Source: Marinibacterium sp050389775
Lineage (GTDB): Bacteria; Pseudomonadota; Alphaproteobacteria; Rhodobacterales; Rhodobacteraceae
Direction: 5' to 3'
Assembly: GCF_050389775.1 (NCBI RefSeq)
Contig: NZ_CP177144.1
Coordinates: 1,674,001 to 1,738,000 of the forward strand
DNA length: 64,000 nucleotides
In this document: positions 43,701 through 51,801 of the stretch, one piece after another
Position numbering within the stretch: the stretch's first letter is position 1
Layout of the letters: every line of letters starts with the position of its first letter
Position numbers and translations under genes: made by a program
Notes under the pieces: generated by a model
What the model was told of the DNA's origin: nothing
The model's input: only the letters and a program-made list of their open reading frames with translations
The model's database searches: none

Positions 43701-45330
43701 CGAGCTTGATGTCGAACCCGCCGCTCAGCGGCACGACATGGCCGCTGACCCGGGCATCCAGGGCGCCCTGCAGGGGCTTGCCCGCCAGGTCGGCAAAGCG
43801 CGAGATGTCGGCAACCGACAGGCTGGCCGTGGTGTCCACGCGCAGCCCGCTGTCGAGCCCGTCGAGCGTGGCATCGACGGTGGCATCCAGCCCGGCGCCG
43901 GTAAAGGTCATGCCGTCGAGGATCAGCTCGCCGGCGTCGATCAGGCGAAAGCGCCCGTCCAGCGCCAGGCTGTCGCCGGCCGCCTTGGACAGGGCCGGGT
44001 CCGACAGGCCCAGCCCGACGAGGTTGGCCGTGACCGATCCGTCCAGCATGTCCTGCCCGGCCCCCGCGCCGGCCTGGCCGGCGCCGCTGACCGTTGCGCT
44101 GTCGAGGGTGAATTCGGACGAGGCCAGCCCTTCGACCTGCAGGTCGAGGGTCCAGTCGCGGCTTTCCGAGATGTCGTAGCCGGCGTTCAGGTTGACCAGT
44201 TCGACCGTGGTGACCTGGCCCGGGACGGGCAGGGTGACAACCTCGCCCGAGGGCGGGGTGATGCCGCCCTGCAGCACGACGGTCTGCACCGCGCCTTCGG
44301 CGCTGATGTCCAGCGCGCCGTCCAGCGCCAGGGCCTGGGACTTGATGCGCATGGCGTTGACGGCCATCGCCCCGTCGGGGTCGCGCTGGCCATTGGCCTG
44401 GATGCGGGTGTCGTCGCCGAAGAACTCGTGGAACTGCTCGGGCAGCAGCGGGCGGATGTCGCCGCCCAGGTCGGCCGTGAAGGCCAGCGGCACCTGTTCG
44501 ACGCTGCCATCCTGCCCGGCCTGGGCCGACAGCCCGCTCAGCGTGACCGCCCCGCCGAAACGCAGCTCGTCATCGGTCTTGAGCGACAGGCGGGCGATGA
44601 AATCCTCAAGCGGGCCGCGCCCGGCGAGATCCAGCGCGATCGACGGCGTGTCGGGCAGGTTCATCGCCGTGCCGATCAGGCCGCCGGGCCCTTCGACCAC
44701 GTCGAGGTCCAGCACCAGGTCGCGCGAGCTGTTGTCAAAGCTGGTTTCCAGGCGGATCTCGTCGCCGTCGCGGTCCAGCCGCTGCAGGTCCAGCAGGGCA
44801 TCCAGCGCCCCGTCGGCCAGCGACAGGTTGCCGTCCAGGCTGAGCTGGGCCGGCACGCCGACCACCGGTTCACCGATGTCGATCTCGCTGACAGAGATCT
44901 GGCCGATCTGGATGGCCACGGGCAGTTCGGGCACCTGGAAAGGCGTGACCTCGGGGGCCGGCAGGTCTTCGTCGGGGTTGGTCGTCGTGCCCGGCGGGCG
45001 GGCAAAGACGATGCGCTCAGCCGACAGCTCGTTGACCGAGAACCGCCCGCGCACCAGCGCCAGCCGGTTCCAGTCCAGCACGGCGCCTTCGAGGGTGAAC
45101 CAGATGCCGTTGTCGTCGGACACTTCGAGCCGCTGGATCGTGGCCCGCGACGACAGCGCGCCGCTCAGGCCGACAACACGGATCGTCCGGCCGTCCCCCG
45201 ACAGGGTGTTTTCCAGGAAGCGGACAAGGCGCCCGCCGCTCTCTTCGTCGCTGTCCTGCGCCACGACCGGCGCGGCGGTGGCGAGGCTCAGGGCGGTCAG
45301 CCCGACGAGGGTAACTTTGTACACGGTCAA
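40759..45330 (-). CDS. tamB: Translocation and assembly module subunit TamB
   Basis: A 1523-residue TamB/YtfN-family protein. An N-terminal signal anchor (V-T-L-V-G-L-T-A-L-S-L-A) precedes a very long beta-strand-rich, Gly/Asp/Thr-rich body and the C-terminal DUF490 domain, which begins near I-F-V-R-G-R-G-L-D-A and ends in a beta-signal-like V-D-S-E-G-N-S-S-I-G-L-F-F-T-K-D-F. Family proteins span the periplasm, working with TamA in outer-membrane protein or lipid transport. Eight repeats of about 60 residues lie in the middle. The start is TTG 45330, overlapping the tamA stop, or GTG 45324. Confidence 0.93.
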   Translation of the reverse strand: MTVYKVTLVGLTALSLATAAPVVAQDSDEESGGRLVRFLENTLSGDGRTIRVVGLSGALSSRATIQRLEVSDDNGIWFTLEGAVLDWNRLALVRGRFSVNELSAERIVFARPPGTTTNPDEDLPAPEVTPFQVPELPVAIQIGQISVSEIDIGEPVVGVPAQLSLDGNLSLADGALDALLDLQRLDRDGDEIRLETSFDNSSRDLVLDLDVVEGPGGLIGTAMNLPDTPSIALDLAGRGPLEDFIARLSLKTDDELRFGGAVTLSGLSAQAGQDGSVEQVPLAFTADLGGDIRPLLPEQFHEFFGDDTRIQANGQRDPDGAMAVNAMRIKSQALALDGALDISAEGAVQTVVLQGGITPPSGEVVTLPVPGQVTTVELVNLNAGYDISESRDWTLDLQVEGLASSEFTLDSATVSGAGQAGAGAGQDMLDGSVTANLVGLGLSDPALSKAAGDSLALDGRFRLIDAGELILDGMTFTGAGLDATVDATLDGLDSGLRVDTTASLSVADISRFADLAGKPLQGALDARVSGHVVPLSGGFDIKLDGTGQDLAVGIEQVDPLITGQTDLAIDAARDEGGITLRSFTVNGTAITAEAEGVLASEGTRMTFDAEVDDLARVLPDLPGPARLTGDVHGEGEGLVGNVSLTGPRGISLTADGRYEDGASQAHVDGSLDDLGIFLPQLPGAAQILADVQQTGAEDYEGTLRILSEGGSEVTADGVYGPGKTNARIDAQLTDLAAFVPQLPGAASLNGQVEEGDDGYTGTIRAETADGSTVNARGTYSPTSLTADFDAALANLGIFVPQMPGQASVTGNVVQNGSAYDAVLRARTADGSTVDADATYSPTEIQATFDAVLANLGIFVPQMAGQASVTGQVTQNGDAYDGTVSARAADGSVLDATGTYGPGQTQGQLNADLMNLGAFVPQMPGRATVTADVTESDGAYRGEVQARTADGSTVSAQGAYGDAEKSVTFDALLAQVGAFVPQLAGNARLQGQASEGDDGVYTGNVSVDGTAGLTATASGQVDPQGAAQLTYETSLARVERFVPDFPGTLVSRGTASRDGTVWTIDSNSNGPAGVEAAIAGTYDQSAGTADVTARGQALLTAANAFIAPMAVDGPARFDLRLNGQPALNALSGTIDLPGTRIAIPQVYGQIDPLSGRISMNGGSAQIDLQGRWADGGSFTVTGPVQLSAPYNAGLDVAINQLVLTDQALYNTTIGGQVGIDGPLVGNGRITGVVNVGTTELNIAASSGSAAGAPIPPIRHQGEDSGSYQTRERAGLIEEDDGNGGGGGSAGPGYALDITISAPQQIFVRGRGLDAELGGGLSLRGTTSNIVPAGEISLIRGRLDIVGRRLDLDRGLVTLEGSFDPYIDFEASNTSSAGTATIQIYGSLQEPQVEVTSSPERPAEEALGLLIFGDQFTNLSPLKIAQLANSLAVLTGKVGANGGILGSARDGLGAASLDLTTDEDGNAQVGVGAYLSEQIYTDVSVNTEGRTELDLNFDVTDKVTAKGSVDSEGNSSIGLFFTKDF
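42190..43500 (-). repeat. Eight tandem repeats of about 180 bp in tamB
   Basis: Units are anchored on the F-V-P-Q-x-P-G-x-A motif and carry T-A-D-G-S-T-V and D-A-x-L-A-N-L-G in the best-conserved copies. The period is 60 residues where counted. Adjacent middle copies (near 42.73 and 42.91 kb) are nearly identical at DNA level; outer copies have diverged. Confidence 0.85.
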
Positions 45331-47153
45331 AACGCCTGTCCGATCCCGATGTAGAATTGCAGCCCGTCGCTGGTGTCGCCATGGACGGGATAGGCCACGT
45401 CGACCCGGATCGCGCCGATGCCCGACAGCCCGTAGCGCAGGCCCAGGCCCGCGCCCGACTGGCTTTCGTCGTCGGCCGTGACGAAACTGTCGGGGCCGAC
45501 CATGCCGTAATCGTAAAAGCCCACGAGGGTGATCGCGCTGGTCACGCGGGTCCGCACCTCGGCGCTGAGGCCCAGGAACGACTTGCCCCCGGCGGTGTCG
45601 GTGCCCACCGGGATGCCCAGCGATTCATAGGGCTGGCCGCGCACGGTGTCGGCACCGCCCGAGAAGAACAGCAGGTCGGGCGTGGTCCCCGTGAGCGACG
45701 AACCCAGCACCGAGCCGACCTGCGCCCGGCCGGCCAGGACGATCGAATCGGTCACGGCCAGGTAGGTGCGCCCGTCGACCAGGGCCGACACCCCGGCCTG
45801 GGTTTCGCCGAACCCGGCATAGGGCGTGACATTGGTGCGCAGGTAGAACCCCTTGGTCGCGTTGACCGGATCGTCGCGCTTGTCCCATTCCAGCCGCGAG
45901 GGCAGGCGCACAGCCTGGAACTTGCGGTCCGAGCCATAGGCGTCGTCGACCTGGCTGAAGAACGGGCCGATCGACACTTCGCCGGTCAGGTCCTCGCTGA
46001 AGACCCGGCGGATACCGGCCCCGCCATAGAGGTTGACCGCGTCGTAATGCGGCTCGTCGAGATATTCGATGCCGCCGAAGTAGAACAGGTCGTTGTCGGT
46101 GCCGAAATAGGCCGGCATGTCGAGGCGGAAGGTCAGCTTGCCGTCAAAGCCGCCATCGGAATAATCGGTGCCTGTCTCGGCCTCGATCTTGAGCCGCTCG
46201 GCCCCGCCGAACAGGTTGCGGTGAATCCATTCGCCGCTCAGCGTGATGCCGTCGTCGGATTCGATCTCGATCCCGAAGGAGAACCGCCGTTTCAGCTGTT
46301 CGCCCACGGTGATGCCGATATCCAGCGTGTCATCGGCATTGGGCGTGTCGGCCTCCTGCACGGCGACCGAGGAAAACGCCCCGGTGCGGCGCAGGCGGCT
46401 GCGCACCTTGTCCAGCTCCTCGGGGTCGAATTGCTCGCCCTCGGGATAGCCGGCGATGCGCAGGATGGCATCGGTGCGCACGTCCTGGTTGCCCTTGACC
46501 GTCAGCTGGCCGAAATCCAGCCGCGGCCCGGGCTGCAGTTCGACCTCGACATCCAGCACGGCCTCGGGGTGATCGGCCACGATGGTCTGGTCCGAGATGT
46601 CGGCCTTGGCATGGCCGTCGTCGCGCCATTCGTTGATCGAGGTGATGGCCGCCGAGCGGATGGCGCTGGTCTGGGCGGGCTGGCCCGAGCGAAAGCTTTC
46701 GGGCAGCGTGGTGTCGGGGGCCAGCGGGCCGATGTCGGCCCGGCCGAAGGTGAACAGCCGGCCCGGCGTGACCTGGATGTCGATCTTGGTGATCGTCTCG
46801 GGCGCGTTCAGCGGGGCGATGTCGGCGGCTTCGCGGCCATCGACATAGATGTGGATCTCGGGGCCGAAGTAACCGGCGTCGTAGAGCAGGCTGATCAGCG
46901 TGCCGTAATCGGCCCGCGCGGCGGCGAGGATCTCGCTGGAGGTATGGCGGGTGTCGTCATCGCGCGACAGCGACATGGCCAGCGAGGCGGCCGACAGCCG
47001 CTTTTCCAGCTTTTCCGGCCCATCGGTCATGGACAATTGCGCGTCGAATGCCGCGGCCAGCCCGGGAACCGTTGCCGTCATCAGCCCGATGGCCATCGCG
47101 CGGCCGAACCGGCGCTCGTTTCTGAAAATCGTCTTCACCCCGCCCGAACCCAC
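45327..47153 (-). CDS. tamA: Translocation and assembly module outer-membrane protein TamA
   Basis: A 608-residue Omp85-family protein. A signal peptide (hydrophobic run M-A-I-G-L-M-T-A-T-V-P-G-L-A-A-A) is followed by POTRA domains (about residues 60-265) and a 16-stranded barrel, with a V-R-G-Q-P-Y-E-S-L-G segment (the VRGF-type motif of loop 6) near residue 500. The chain ends I-G-I-G-Q-A-F, with the aromatic C terminus needed for outer-membrane insertion. The start is taken as GTG 47153, with GAGGT 7 bases upstream. The stop overlaps the tamB start. Confidence 0.94.
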   Translation of the reverse strand: MGSGGVKTIFRNERRFGRAMAIGLMTATVPGLAAAFDAQLSMTDGPEKLEKRLSAASLAMSLSRDDDTRHTSSEILAAARADYGTLISLLYDAGYFGPEIHIYVDGREAADIAPLNAPETITKIDIQVTPGRLFTFGRADIGPLAPDTTLPESFRSGQPAQTSAIRSAAITSINEWRDDGHAKADISDQTIVADHPEAVLDVEVELQPGPRLDFGQLTVKGNQDVRTDAILRIAGYPEGEQFDPEELDKVRSRLRRTGAFSSVAVQEADTPNADDTLDIGITVGEQLKRRFSFGIEIESDDGITLSGEWIHRNLFGGAERLKIEAETGTDYSDGGFDGKLTFRLDMPAYFGTDNDLFYFGGIEYLDEPHYDAVNLYGGAGIRRVFSEDLTGEVSIGPFFSQVDDAYGSDRKFQAVRLPSRLEWDKRDDPVNATKGFYLRTNVTPYAGFGETQAGVSALVDGRTYLAVTDSIVLAGRAQVGSVLGSSLTGTTPDLLFFSGGADTVRGQPYESLGIPVGTDTAGGKSFLGLSAEVRTRVTSAITLVGFYDYGMVGPDSFVTADDESQSGAGLGLRYGLSGIGAIRVDVAYPVHGDTSDGLQFYIGIGQAF

Positions 47154-47398
47154 GTCTGTTACCTCGTTTGCATCCTGTCTAACAAAAGGACGCAGGGGCG
47201 TTAACGTCTAATCGCCGAACCGGCGCAGGCCGGGGGCCAGCCATGGCAAATGCGCGACATACCGCCGCCTTTGCCCCCTTTGCGCGGCGGGCCGGCCGTT
47301 GCCCGACCCGGCGGGATCCGGGCCTTTGTGCCGGCCGTGGCGCAACCGGGCCAGATGCGGACCCCAGTGCCGCGCGCCGCGCCGCCGGTCCAGGGCGG
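47154..47398. other. Spacer upstream of tamA
   Basis: The 245 bases between the tamA start and the ion-channel stop. It contains the tamA ribosome-binding site (GAGGT at 47161-47165 on the minus strand). A weak TAGACA (-10-like) with TTAACG 17 bases before it, on the minus strand, is a poor but possible tamA promoter. The rest is GC-rich, with no gene seen. Confidence 0.5.
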
Positions 47399-48469
47399 TC
47401 AGCCCAGGGCGATGATCGCGGCCCAGCCCCCGAAGAACATCAGCGGAAAGACCCAGCGCGCCCGCCGGTCCAGGGTCAGCGCGGCCTCGGTGCGTTCGCG
47501 CAGCACCAGCTGCACGGTGATCAGCGCCTGCACGGCGGCCAGGAAGATCAGCAGCACGGCCCAGATGACCAGCCGGTCCATGATCGTCAGGTAACCCACG
47601 TGGGGCAGGTTGGACGACAGCGAGAAATTGAAGGCAATGGCCGTCAGCAGGGCGGTGGCGCAGATGCCGATCTGGAACTCGTAACGCCCCGGGGGCACCC
47701 AGAAAATCACCCAGGACATGGCCACGACGATGACCAGCAACAGCAGCACGCGGTAGACGTAATATTCCGAGTTGCGCTCGGCCTGAAGGCCGATGACGGC
47801 CAGCGAGACCTCCTGCTGGACCTGGGGGAAGTAATGATCCTCGACCCGCATCGAGATCGAATGGAAATCCCAGCCCTCGATGTTCAGCTTTTCGCCCAGC
47901 CAGGTGCGTTCGTAATCGGGGACCAGCTGGACCTCGGTGGTCGAGGCCTCGGGGATCGAGATCTCGATCTCGAAGACCTGGTCGTCGAAGGGGAAGCGGC
48001 GCAGGTTGTGATAGGTCGACACCCCGCCGATGTAGCGGTTGACCCAGACGATGGTGCCGCCGTCCTCGATGCCGACGTCGTTGCGGGCATTGCGGCGTTT
48101 CTGGGTCAGTTGCGAGGAATTGAGGATGTAGATCTCGGGAAACCAGATGTCGGTGGCGGCAAAGCGGCAGCCGACAAGATGGGCCAGCCGGGGATCGGTC
48201 CAGGCCAGGCGGACGTAGAAATCGATGATGATCTGCTGGTTGGGATCATCCACGCCCAGCACGTCGGCCGCCCCGAAGCCCACCGAGATCTCGGTGGGCG
48301 GGCCGTCGGCGGCGGGGCGCAGGTCGCGCAGGTAATCCTCGGGCATGTCGCAGGCCCGGGCGGCCAGCCCGGCGAGCACGAGGATGGTGATCAGCAGCGG
48401 GCCGAGCCCGCGGCGGATGCAACGCAGGGCGGCGCGCGCCGCCTGCAACTTGGACATCGCGAGACCCAT
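47399..48469 (-). CDS. Prokaryotic pentameric ligand-gated ion channel homologue (Cys-loop family)
   Basis: A 356-residue membrane protein. A signal peptide (about 15-40) is followed by a beta-rich extracellular domain with D-I-W-F-P-E-I-Y-I-L-N and the family landmark F-P-F-D-D-Q at 159-164. As in other bacterial members, the two Cys-loop cysteines are absent. Four transmembrane helices follow: M1 about 238-259, ending in W-V-P-P; pore-lining M2 about 264-288; M3 about 292-318; M4 about 337-355. It is a GLIC/ELIC relative in architecture; ligand and ion selectivity are unknown. The start is taken at 48469; ATG 48457 is an alternative. Confidence 0.9.
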   Translation of the reverse strand: MGLAMSKLQAARAALRCIRRGLGPLLITILVLAGLAARACDMPEDYLRDLRPAADGPPTEISVGFGAADVLGVDDPNQQIIIDFYVRLAWTDPRLAHLVGCRFAATDIWFPEIYILNSSQLTQKRRNARNDVGIEDGGTIVWVNRYIGGVSTYHNLRRFPFDDQVFEIEISIPEASTTEVQLVPDYERTWLGEKLNIEGWDFHSISMRVEDHYFPQVQQEVSLAVIGLQAERNSEYYVYRVLLLLVIVVAMSWVIFWVPPGRYEFQIGICATALLTAIAFNFSLSSNLPHVGYLTIMDRLVIWAVLLIFLAAVQALITVQLVLRERTEAALTLDRRARWVFPLMFFGGWAAIIALG

Positions 48470-49030
48470 TGCCGTTCCCGCAGCCTCCCCATGATGCGCG
48501 CGTCGACCCGGCGGACGGGTTCGCGCTGTGCATGTATCTGACACGCAGGGATCGCGCCGAGAAAGAAAAATCTTTCGCGGGCCTGTCGGGGGTGGGGTGG
48601 CTGTTGCGCCCCGGTCGCCCGGCCTGGGGGGAGGGGATGTGCAATCGGTCTGGGCCTGTGCTGTCTGGGCCCGTCCTGTTTGGGGTCGTCCTGTCTGGGG
48701 CCTGTCCTTGCTGGTGACTGTCCTTTCTGGGGCCTGTGCCTGGCCTGAGCTGGGGGCTGGCCGCAGCGCGCGCAGGGCCGCCCGCGCTTGACTGGCCGGG
48801 ACCCGCGCCGGGCAAGGGCGCGTGCCTTGCCGGCGTCCGGTTGGAGCGCGTCCTTGATCAAAGTGCACCCTTGGCCGGGAGCCGTGCCTCGCCGACGCGT
48901 GGCAGAAGCGCGTGTCCGGCCCCAGCGGGGGTCTGGCCCGAGCCGGGAGTCTGGCCAGCGGCGCTTGCCGTGGCGCAAGCCGGGGCCGGCTTTCGGTTGC
49001 CCGGCGGGCGATTTGGTGGATACTGGCGCC
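48470..49030. other. Gene-free low-complexity region upstream of rpiB and the channel gene
   Basis: A 561-base divergent spacer. It contains a degenerate 15-base repeat (48649-48745), further Gly/Pro-rich frames without homology features, and a short A-rich patch GAAAGAAAAA near 48561. Promoters for both flanking genes should lie here but no convincing hexamers were found. Confidence 0.6.
48649..48745. repeat. Degenerate 15-base minisatellite in non-coding DNA
   Basis: Successive 15-base units begin at 48649, 48664, 48679 and 48694 (TCTGGG-C-GT-CTG pattern), with weaker copies after. Read on the minus strand it would give x-P-Q-T-G pentapeptides, like the A-x-Q-x-G repeats inside CobN. Confidence 0.75.
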
Positions 49031-49480
49031 ATGACAGAGACCAGACGCATCGTTCTTTCCAGCGACCATGCGGCCATCGACCTGCGCCAGGCCGTGGCCC
49101 GTCACCTCGAAGCCCGGGGCGTCGATGTCGTCGACATCGGCCCGACCACGCCCGAGAGCACCCATTACCCCCGCCACGGGGCCGAAGCCGCGCAGCGCGT
49201 GGCCTCGGGCGATTGCCAGCTGGGCATCATCCTGTGCGGCACCGGGCAGGGGATCATGATGGCGGCCAACAAGGTGCCGGGCATCCGCTGCGGCGTGTGT
49301 TCTGACACGTTTTCGGCCCGCATGATCCGCCAGCACAACGATGCCAACATGCTGTCGATCGGCGCTCGTGTCGTGGGCGAGGGGCTGGCGCTGGAGATCG
49401 TCGATGCCTTTGTCGGGGCCGAGTTCGAAGGCGGGCGCCATGCCACCCGCGTCGACATGATCACCGCGCTGGAAGCCTGA
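49031..49480 (+). CDS. rpiB: Ribose-5-phosphate isomerase B
   Basis: A 149-residue LacAB/RpiB protein. It opens I-V-L-S-S-D-H-A-A-I-D-L-R, then D-I-G-P-T-T, with the active-site cysteine in I-L-C-G-T-G-Q-G near residue 68 and R-x-H-N-D-A-N-M-L near 100. It interconverts ribose 5-phosphate and ribulose 5-phosphate and in some relatives acts on allose phosphates. It is monocistronic here, with its own terminator. Confidence 0.95.
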   Translation: MTETRRIVLSSDHAAIDLRQAVARHLEARGVDVVDIGPTTPESTHYPRHGAEAAQRVASGDCQLGIILCGTGQGIMMAANKVPGIRCGVCSDTFSARMIRQHNDANMLSIGARVVGEGLALEIVDAFVGAEFEGGRHATRVDMITALEA

Positions 49481-49512
49481 TCCGCCAAAGCATTCACAAC
49501 CGAAGAGCCAGC

Positions 49513-49544
49513 CGCCGGCCCCCGCCACGGGGCGCCGGCGTTTT
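49513..49544 (+). terminator. Intrinsic terminator after rpiB
   Basis: A stem CGCCGG-CCCC (49513-49522) pairs with GGGG-CGCCGGCG (49529-49540) with a 2-base bulge, followed by TTTT (49541-49544), 33 bases after the rpiB stop. The remaining spacer up to 49798 is GC-rich, without a gene. Confidence 0.7.
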
Positions 49545-49798
49545 CATGTGCGGGGTTGATTTACAAGGTGGGGCACGGCGCGGGGGGTGACGATGCCTGA
49601 TGGGGTGACCGTGGGAAGGTGGGTCTGACGGCGCGGTCGGGACGGCTTCTGGCCGGCTTCGGCTCCGACAGTTGCCGGCCCGGTGCGGCTCTGACGGCGC
49701 CCCGGCCGGTGTGACCCGACGATGCGAGACCCGGCGCGATCCCAACAGTGCCCCCCGGTGGCGCGGCCTCGCGTGGCCGCTCGTCCGGGCGGCCGGGG

Positions 49799-51028
49799 TC
49801 AGCCTTCGCTGGCGCGCCCGGCTTCGTACCAGCGCACCAGCAACGCCCGCGATTCGGCGTCCATGTAGGTCAGGTTGGCCGGGGGCATGGCCATGCTCAT
49901 GCCGGCCTGCAGGTAGATCTGGCGGGCATGCAGCGCGACATCCTCGGGCGTTTCCAGGTAGACCCCGCGCGGGGCATGGGCCATGCCGTCCCACAGCGGC
50001 TCGCGGGCGTGGCACATCGAGCAATTGCCCATGACGATGTCGGTTGCATCCTCGAACCCCTCGGCCGCGGCGAACCGCGCGGCATGGGGCGGCAGGGCGG
50101 TGGCCTCGTCGTAATCGGGCGACGGCCGGCCGGCGACCGACAGGGCGACGATGGCCAGGAACAGCCCGATGGTCACGGCCCAGGTCCACCAGGGGCTGCC
50201 CTTGCGCGCATGCATCGTGTTGAAGAAATGCCGGATCGACACGCCCATCAGGAAGACCAGGGCCGCGATGATCCAGTTGTACTGGGTCGCGAAGGCCAGC
50301 GGGTAGTGGTTCGACAGCATCAGGAAGATGACCGGCAGGGTCAGGTAATTGTTGTGCAGAGACCGCAGCTTGGCGATCTGGCCGTATTTCGGATCGGGGG
50401 TGCGGCCTGCCTTGAGGTCGGCCACGACGATCTTCTGGTTGGGAATGATGATGAAGAACACGTTGGCCGTCATGATCGTGGCCGTGAAGGCGCCGAGATG
50501 CAGCATCATGGCCCGGCCGGTGAAGACCTGGGTATAGCCCCAGCCCATGACGACCAGCAGGGCGAAGAGGATGAGCATCAGCCGGGTCGGGGTTTCGGCC
50601 AGGCCGGATTTGCACAGCCGGTCATAGACCAGCCAGCCGATGGTCAGCGAGGCGGCCGAGATCAGGATGCCCGCCCAGGTCGGCAGCGATGTCTTGGACT
50701 GGTCGATGAGGAACAGCTCGGCTCCGGCCCAGTAGACGACCATCAGCAGGGCGGCCCCGGTCAGCCAGGTGGAATAGGCCTCCCATTTGAACCAGGTCAG
50801 ATGGTCGGGCATCTGGTCGGGGGCGACCAGGTATTTCTGGATGTGGTAGAACCCGCCGCCATGGACCTGCCATTCCTCGCCATCGGCCGGGCCGGCGATG
50901 TTGCGGTTCAGGCCCAGGTCGAGGGCGATGAAATAGAAGGACGAGCCGATCCAGGCGATGGCCGTGATCACGTGCAACCAGCGGATCGCGAAGCTGGCCC
51001 AGTCGAGCAGGATGGGCAGGTCGAACAT
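49799..51028 (-). CDS. puuD: Membrane-bound urate oxidase PuuD with C-terminal cytochrome c domain
   Basis: A 409-residue protein. About eight transmembrane segments in the first 300 residues (start S-F-A-I-R-W-L-H-V-I-T-A-I-A-W-I-G, the DUF989/urate oxidase N pattern) are followed by a periplasmic c-type haem motif C-S-M-C-H and a later methionine-rich M-S-M-A-M-P-P that can supply the axial ligand. PuuD oxidises urate to 5-hydroxyisourate and passes electrons through the cytochrome to the respiratory chain, so no H2O2 is made. Downstream of uraH on the same strand. Confidence 0.95.
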   Translation of the reverse strand: MFDLPILLDWASFAIRWLHVITAIAWIGSSFYFIALDLGLNRNIAGPADGEEWQVHGGGFYHIQKYLVAPDQMPDHLTWFKWEAYSTWLTGAALLMVVYWAGAELFLIDQSKTSLPTWAGILISAASLTIGWLVYDRLCKSGLAETPTRLMLILFALLVVMGWGYTQVFTGRAMMLHLGAFTATIMTANVFFIIIPNQKIVVADLKAGRTPDPKYGQIAKLRSLHNNYLTLPVIFLMLSNHYPLAFATQYNWIIAALVFLMGVSIRHFFNTMHARKGSPWWTWAVTIGLFLAIVALSVAGRPSPDYDEATALPPHAARFAAAEGFEDATDIVMGNCSMCHAREPLWDGMAHAPRGVYLETPEDVALHARQIYLQAGMSMAMPPANLTYMDAESRALLVRWYEAGRASEG

Positions 51029-51168
51029 GGGGGATCTCCTGTTGGGTGATCTAGGTTGTCGGCCGTTCGGGCCGGTTGATCAACCCGAAGTGGCGGGGCG
51101 TGGGGCCGGGCCGGGTGCGCGTGGCGGGCTTGGCTCAGGATCCGGGCATTTGGGGCAGCTGGCAAGGG

Positions 51169-51225
51169 CACCCTGCGCCGGGCGGGCCTCCCGCCCACCC
51201 ACCCCGGTCCGCCCGGCGCAGGGTG
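51169..51225. repeat. Perfect 17-bp inverted repeat between uraH and puuD
   Basis: CACCCTGCGCCGGGCGG at 51169-51185 pairs exactly with 51209-51225 across a 23-base loop. There is no T-tract. In the uraH-puuD transcript it would form a very stable hairpin between the two cistrons, affecting relative expression or mRNA decay. Confidence 0.8.
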
Positions 51226-51305
51226 CGGCCCGGGCCCGGCGGAGCGGCGGATGGGAGGAGTGGGGTGCGGGGCGGGTTACGGGGCTGGTTGTACCGCTGG
51301 GGGCC

Positions 51306-51662
51306 TCAGCTGCCCCGGTAGGTCGAATAGCCATAGGGCGACAGCAACAGGGGCACGTGGTAATGCGCCGCGCCGTCGCTGACCCCGAAGCGGATCGGCA
51401 CCTGGTCGAGAAACAGCGGGTCGTCGGCCGTCTGGCCCGTGGCCCGCAGGTAATCGCCACAGAAGAAGATCAGCTCGTAGGTGCCCACGGCAAACTTGCC
51501 CTCGGGCAGGATCGGCGCATCGGTGCGCCCGTCGGCATTGGTCTCGGCCGTGGCGATCTTCTTGTGGGAATTGCCGCTGACCCTGTAGAGCGCGATCTGG
51601 ATGCCCTGCGCCGGGCAGCCGCGCGCCGTGTCCAGCACATGGGTGGTGAGATATCCGGCCAT
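51306..51662 (-). CDS. uraH: 5-hydroxyisourate hydrolase (transthyretin-like)
   Basis: A 118-residue protein with the conserved start L-T-T-H-V-L-D-T-A-R-G and the diagnostic C-terminal tetrapeptide Y-R-G-S. Its histidines (H in T-T-H-V, H in A-H-Y-H) are the expected catalytic ones. It hydrolyses 5-hydroxyisourate to OHCU, between PuuD and the OHCU decarboxylase domain of the neighbouring fusion. The start at 51662 is set by alignment; an upstream frame would add 55 unlike residues. Confidence 0.97.
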   Translation of the reverse strand: MAGYLTTHVLDTARGCPAQGIQIALYRVSGNSHKKIATAETNADGRTDAPILPEGKFAVGTYELIFFCGDYLRATGQTADDPLFLDQVPIRFGVSDGAAHYHVPLLLSPYGYSTYRGS

Positions 51663-51801
51663 CTTGGTCCTTCCATGGGTCAGGGCACGGTCAGGTGCCG
51701 AGGAATTGAGCAAACGCTTGCCTTTTGTCAGGCTCTCCCCTGAATTCTGACCATGCGTCCTGCCGCAGCGCAATAGAACGAAATGAAGAACGAAGAGGCT
51801 G
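51663..51801. promoter_or_regulatory. Divergent promoter region of uraH-puuD and puuE-allA
   Basis: The 139 bases between the starts of uraH (-) and the PuuE fusion (+) should carry both promoters. A short dyad GCAA-N4-TTGC lies near 51711-51722, and a run GCTTGCCTTTTGTC follows. GAAGAGG just before 51802 is the + strand ribosome-binding site. Operator identity is unknown. Confidence 0.45.

Noticed and set aside
48470..49030. N-terminal extension of the ion channel gene through the upstream repeats
   Set aside because: The upstream frame encodes low-complexity Pro/Arg/Gln/Thr sequence; the signal peptide and ribosome-binding context fit starts at 48469 or 48457.
39205..49480. xylB and rpiB considered as one pentose operon
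   Set aside because: They are about 8.4 kb apart, separated by the oppositely oriented tam genes, and each has its own terminator.
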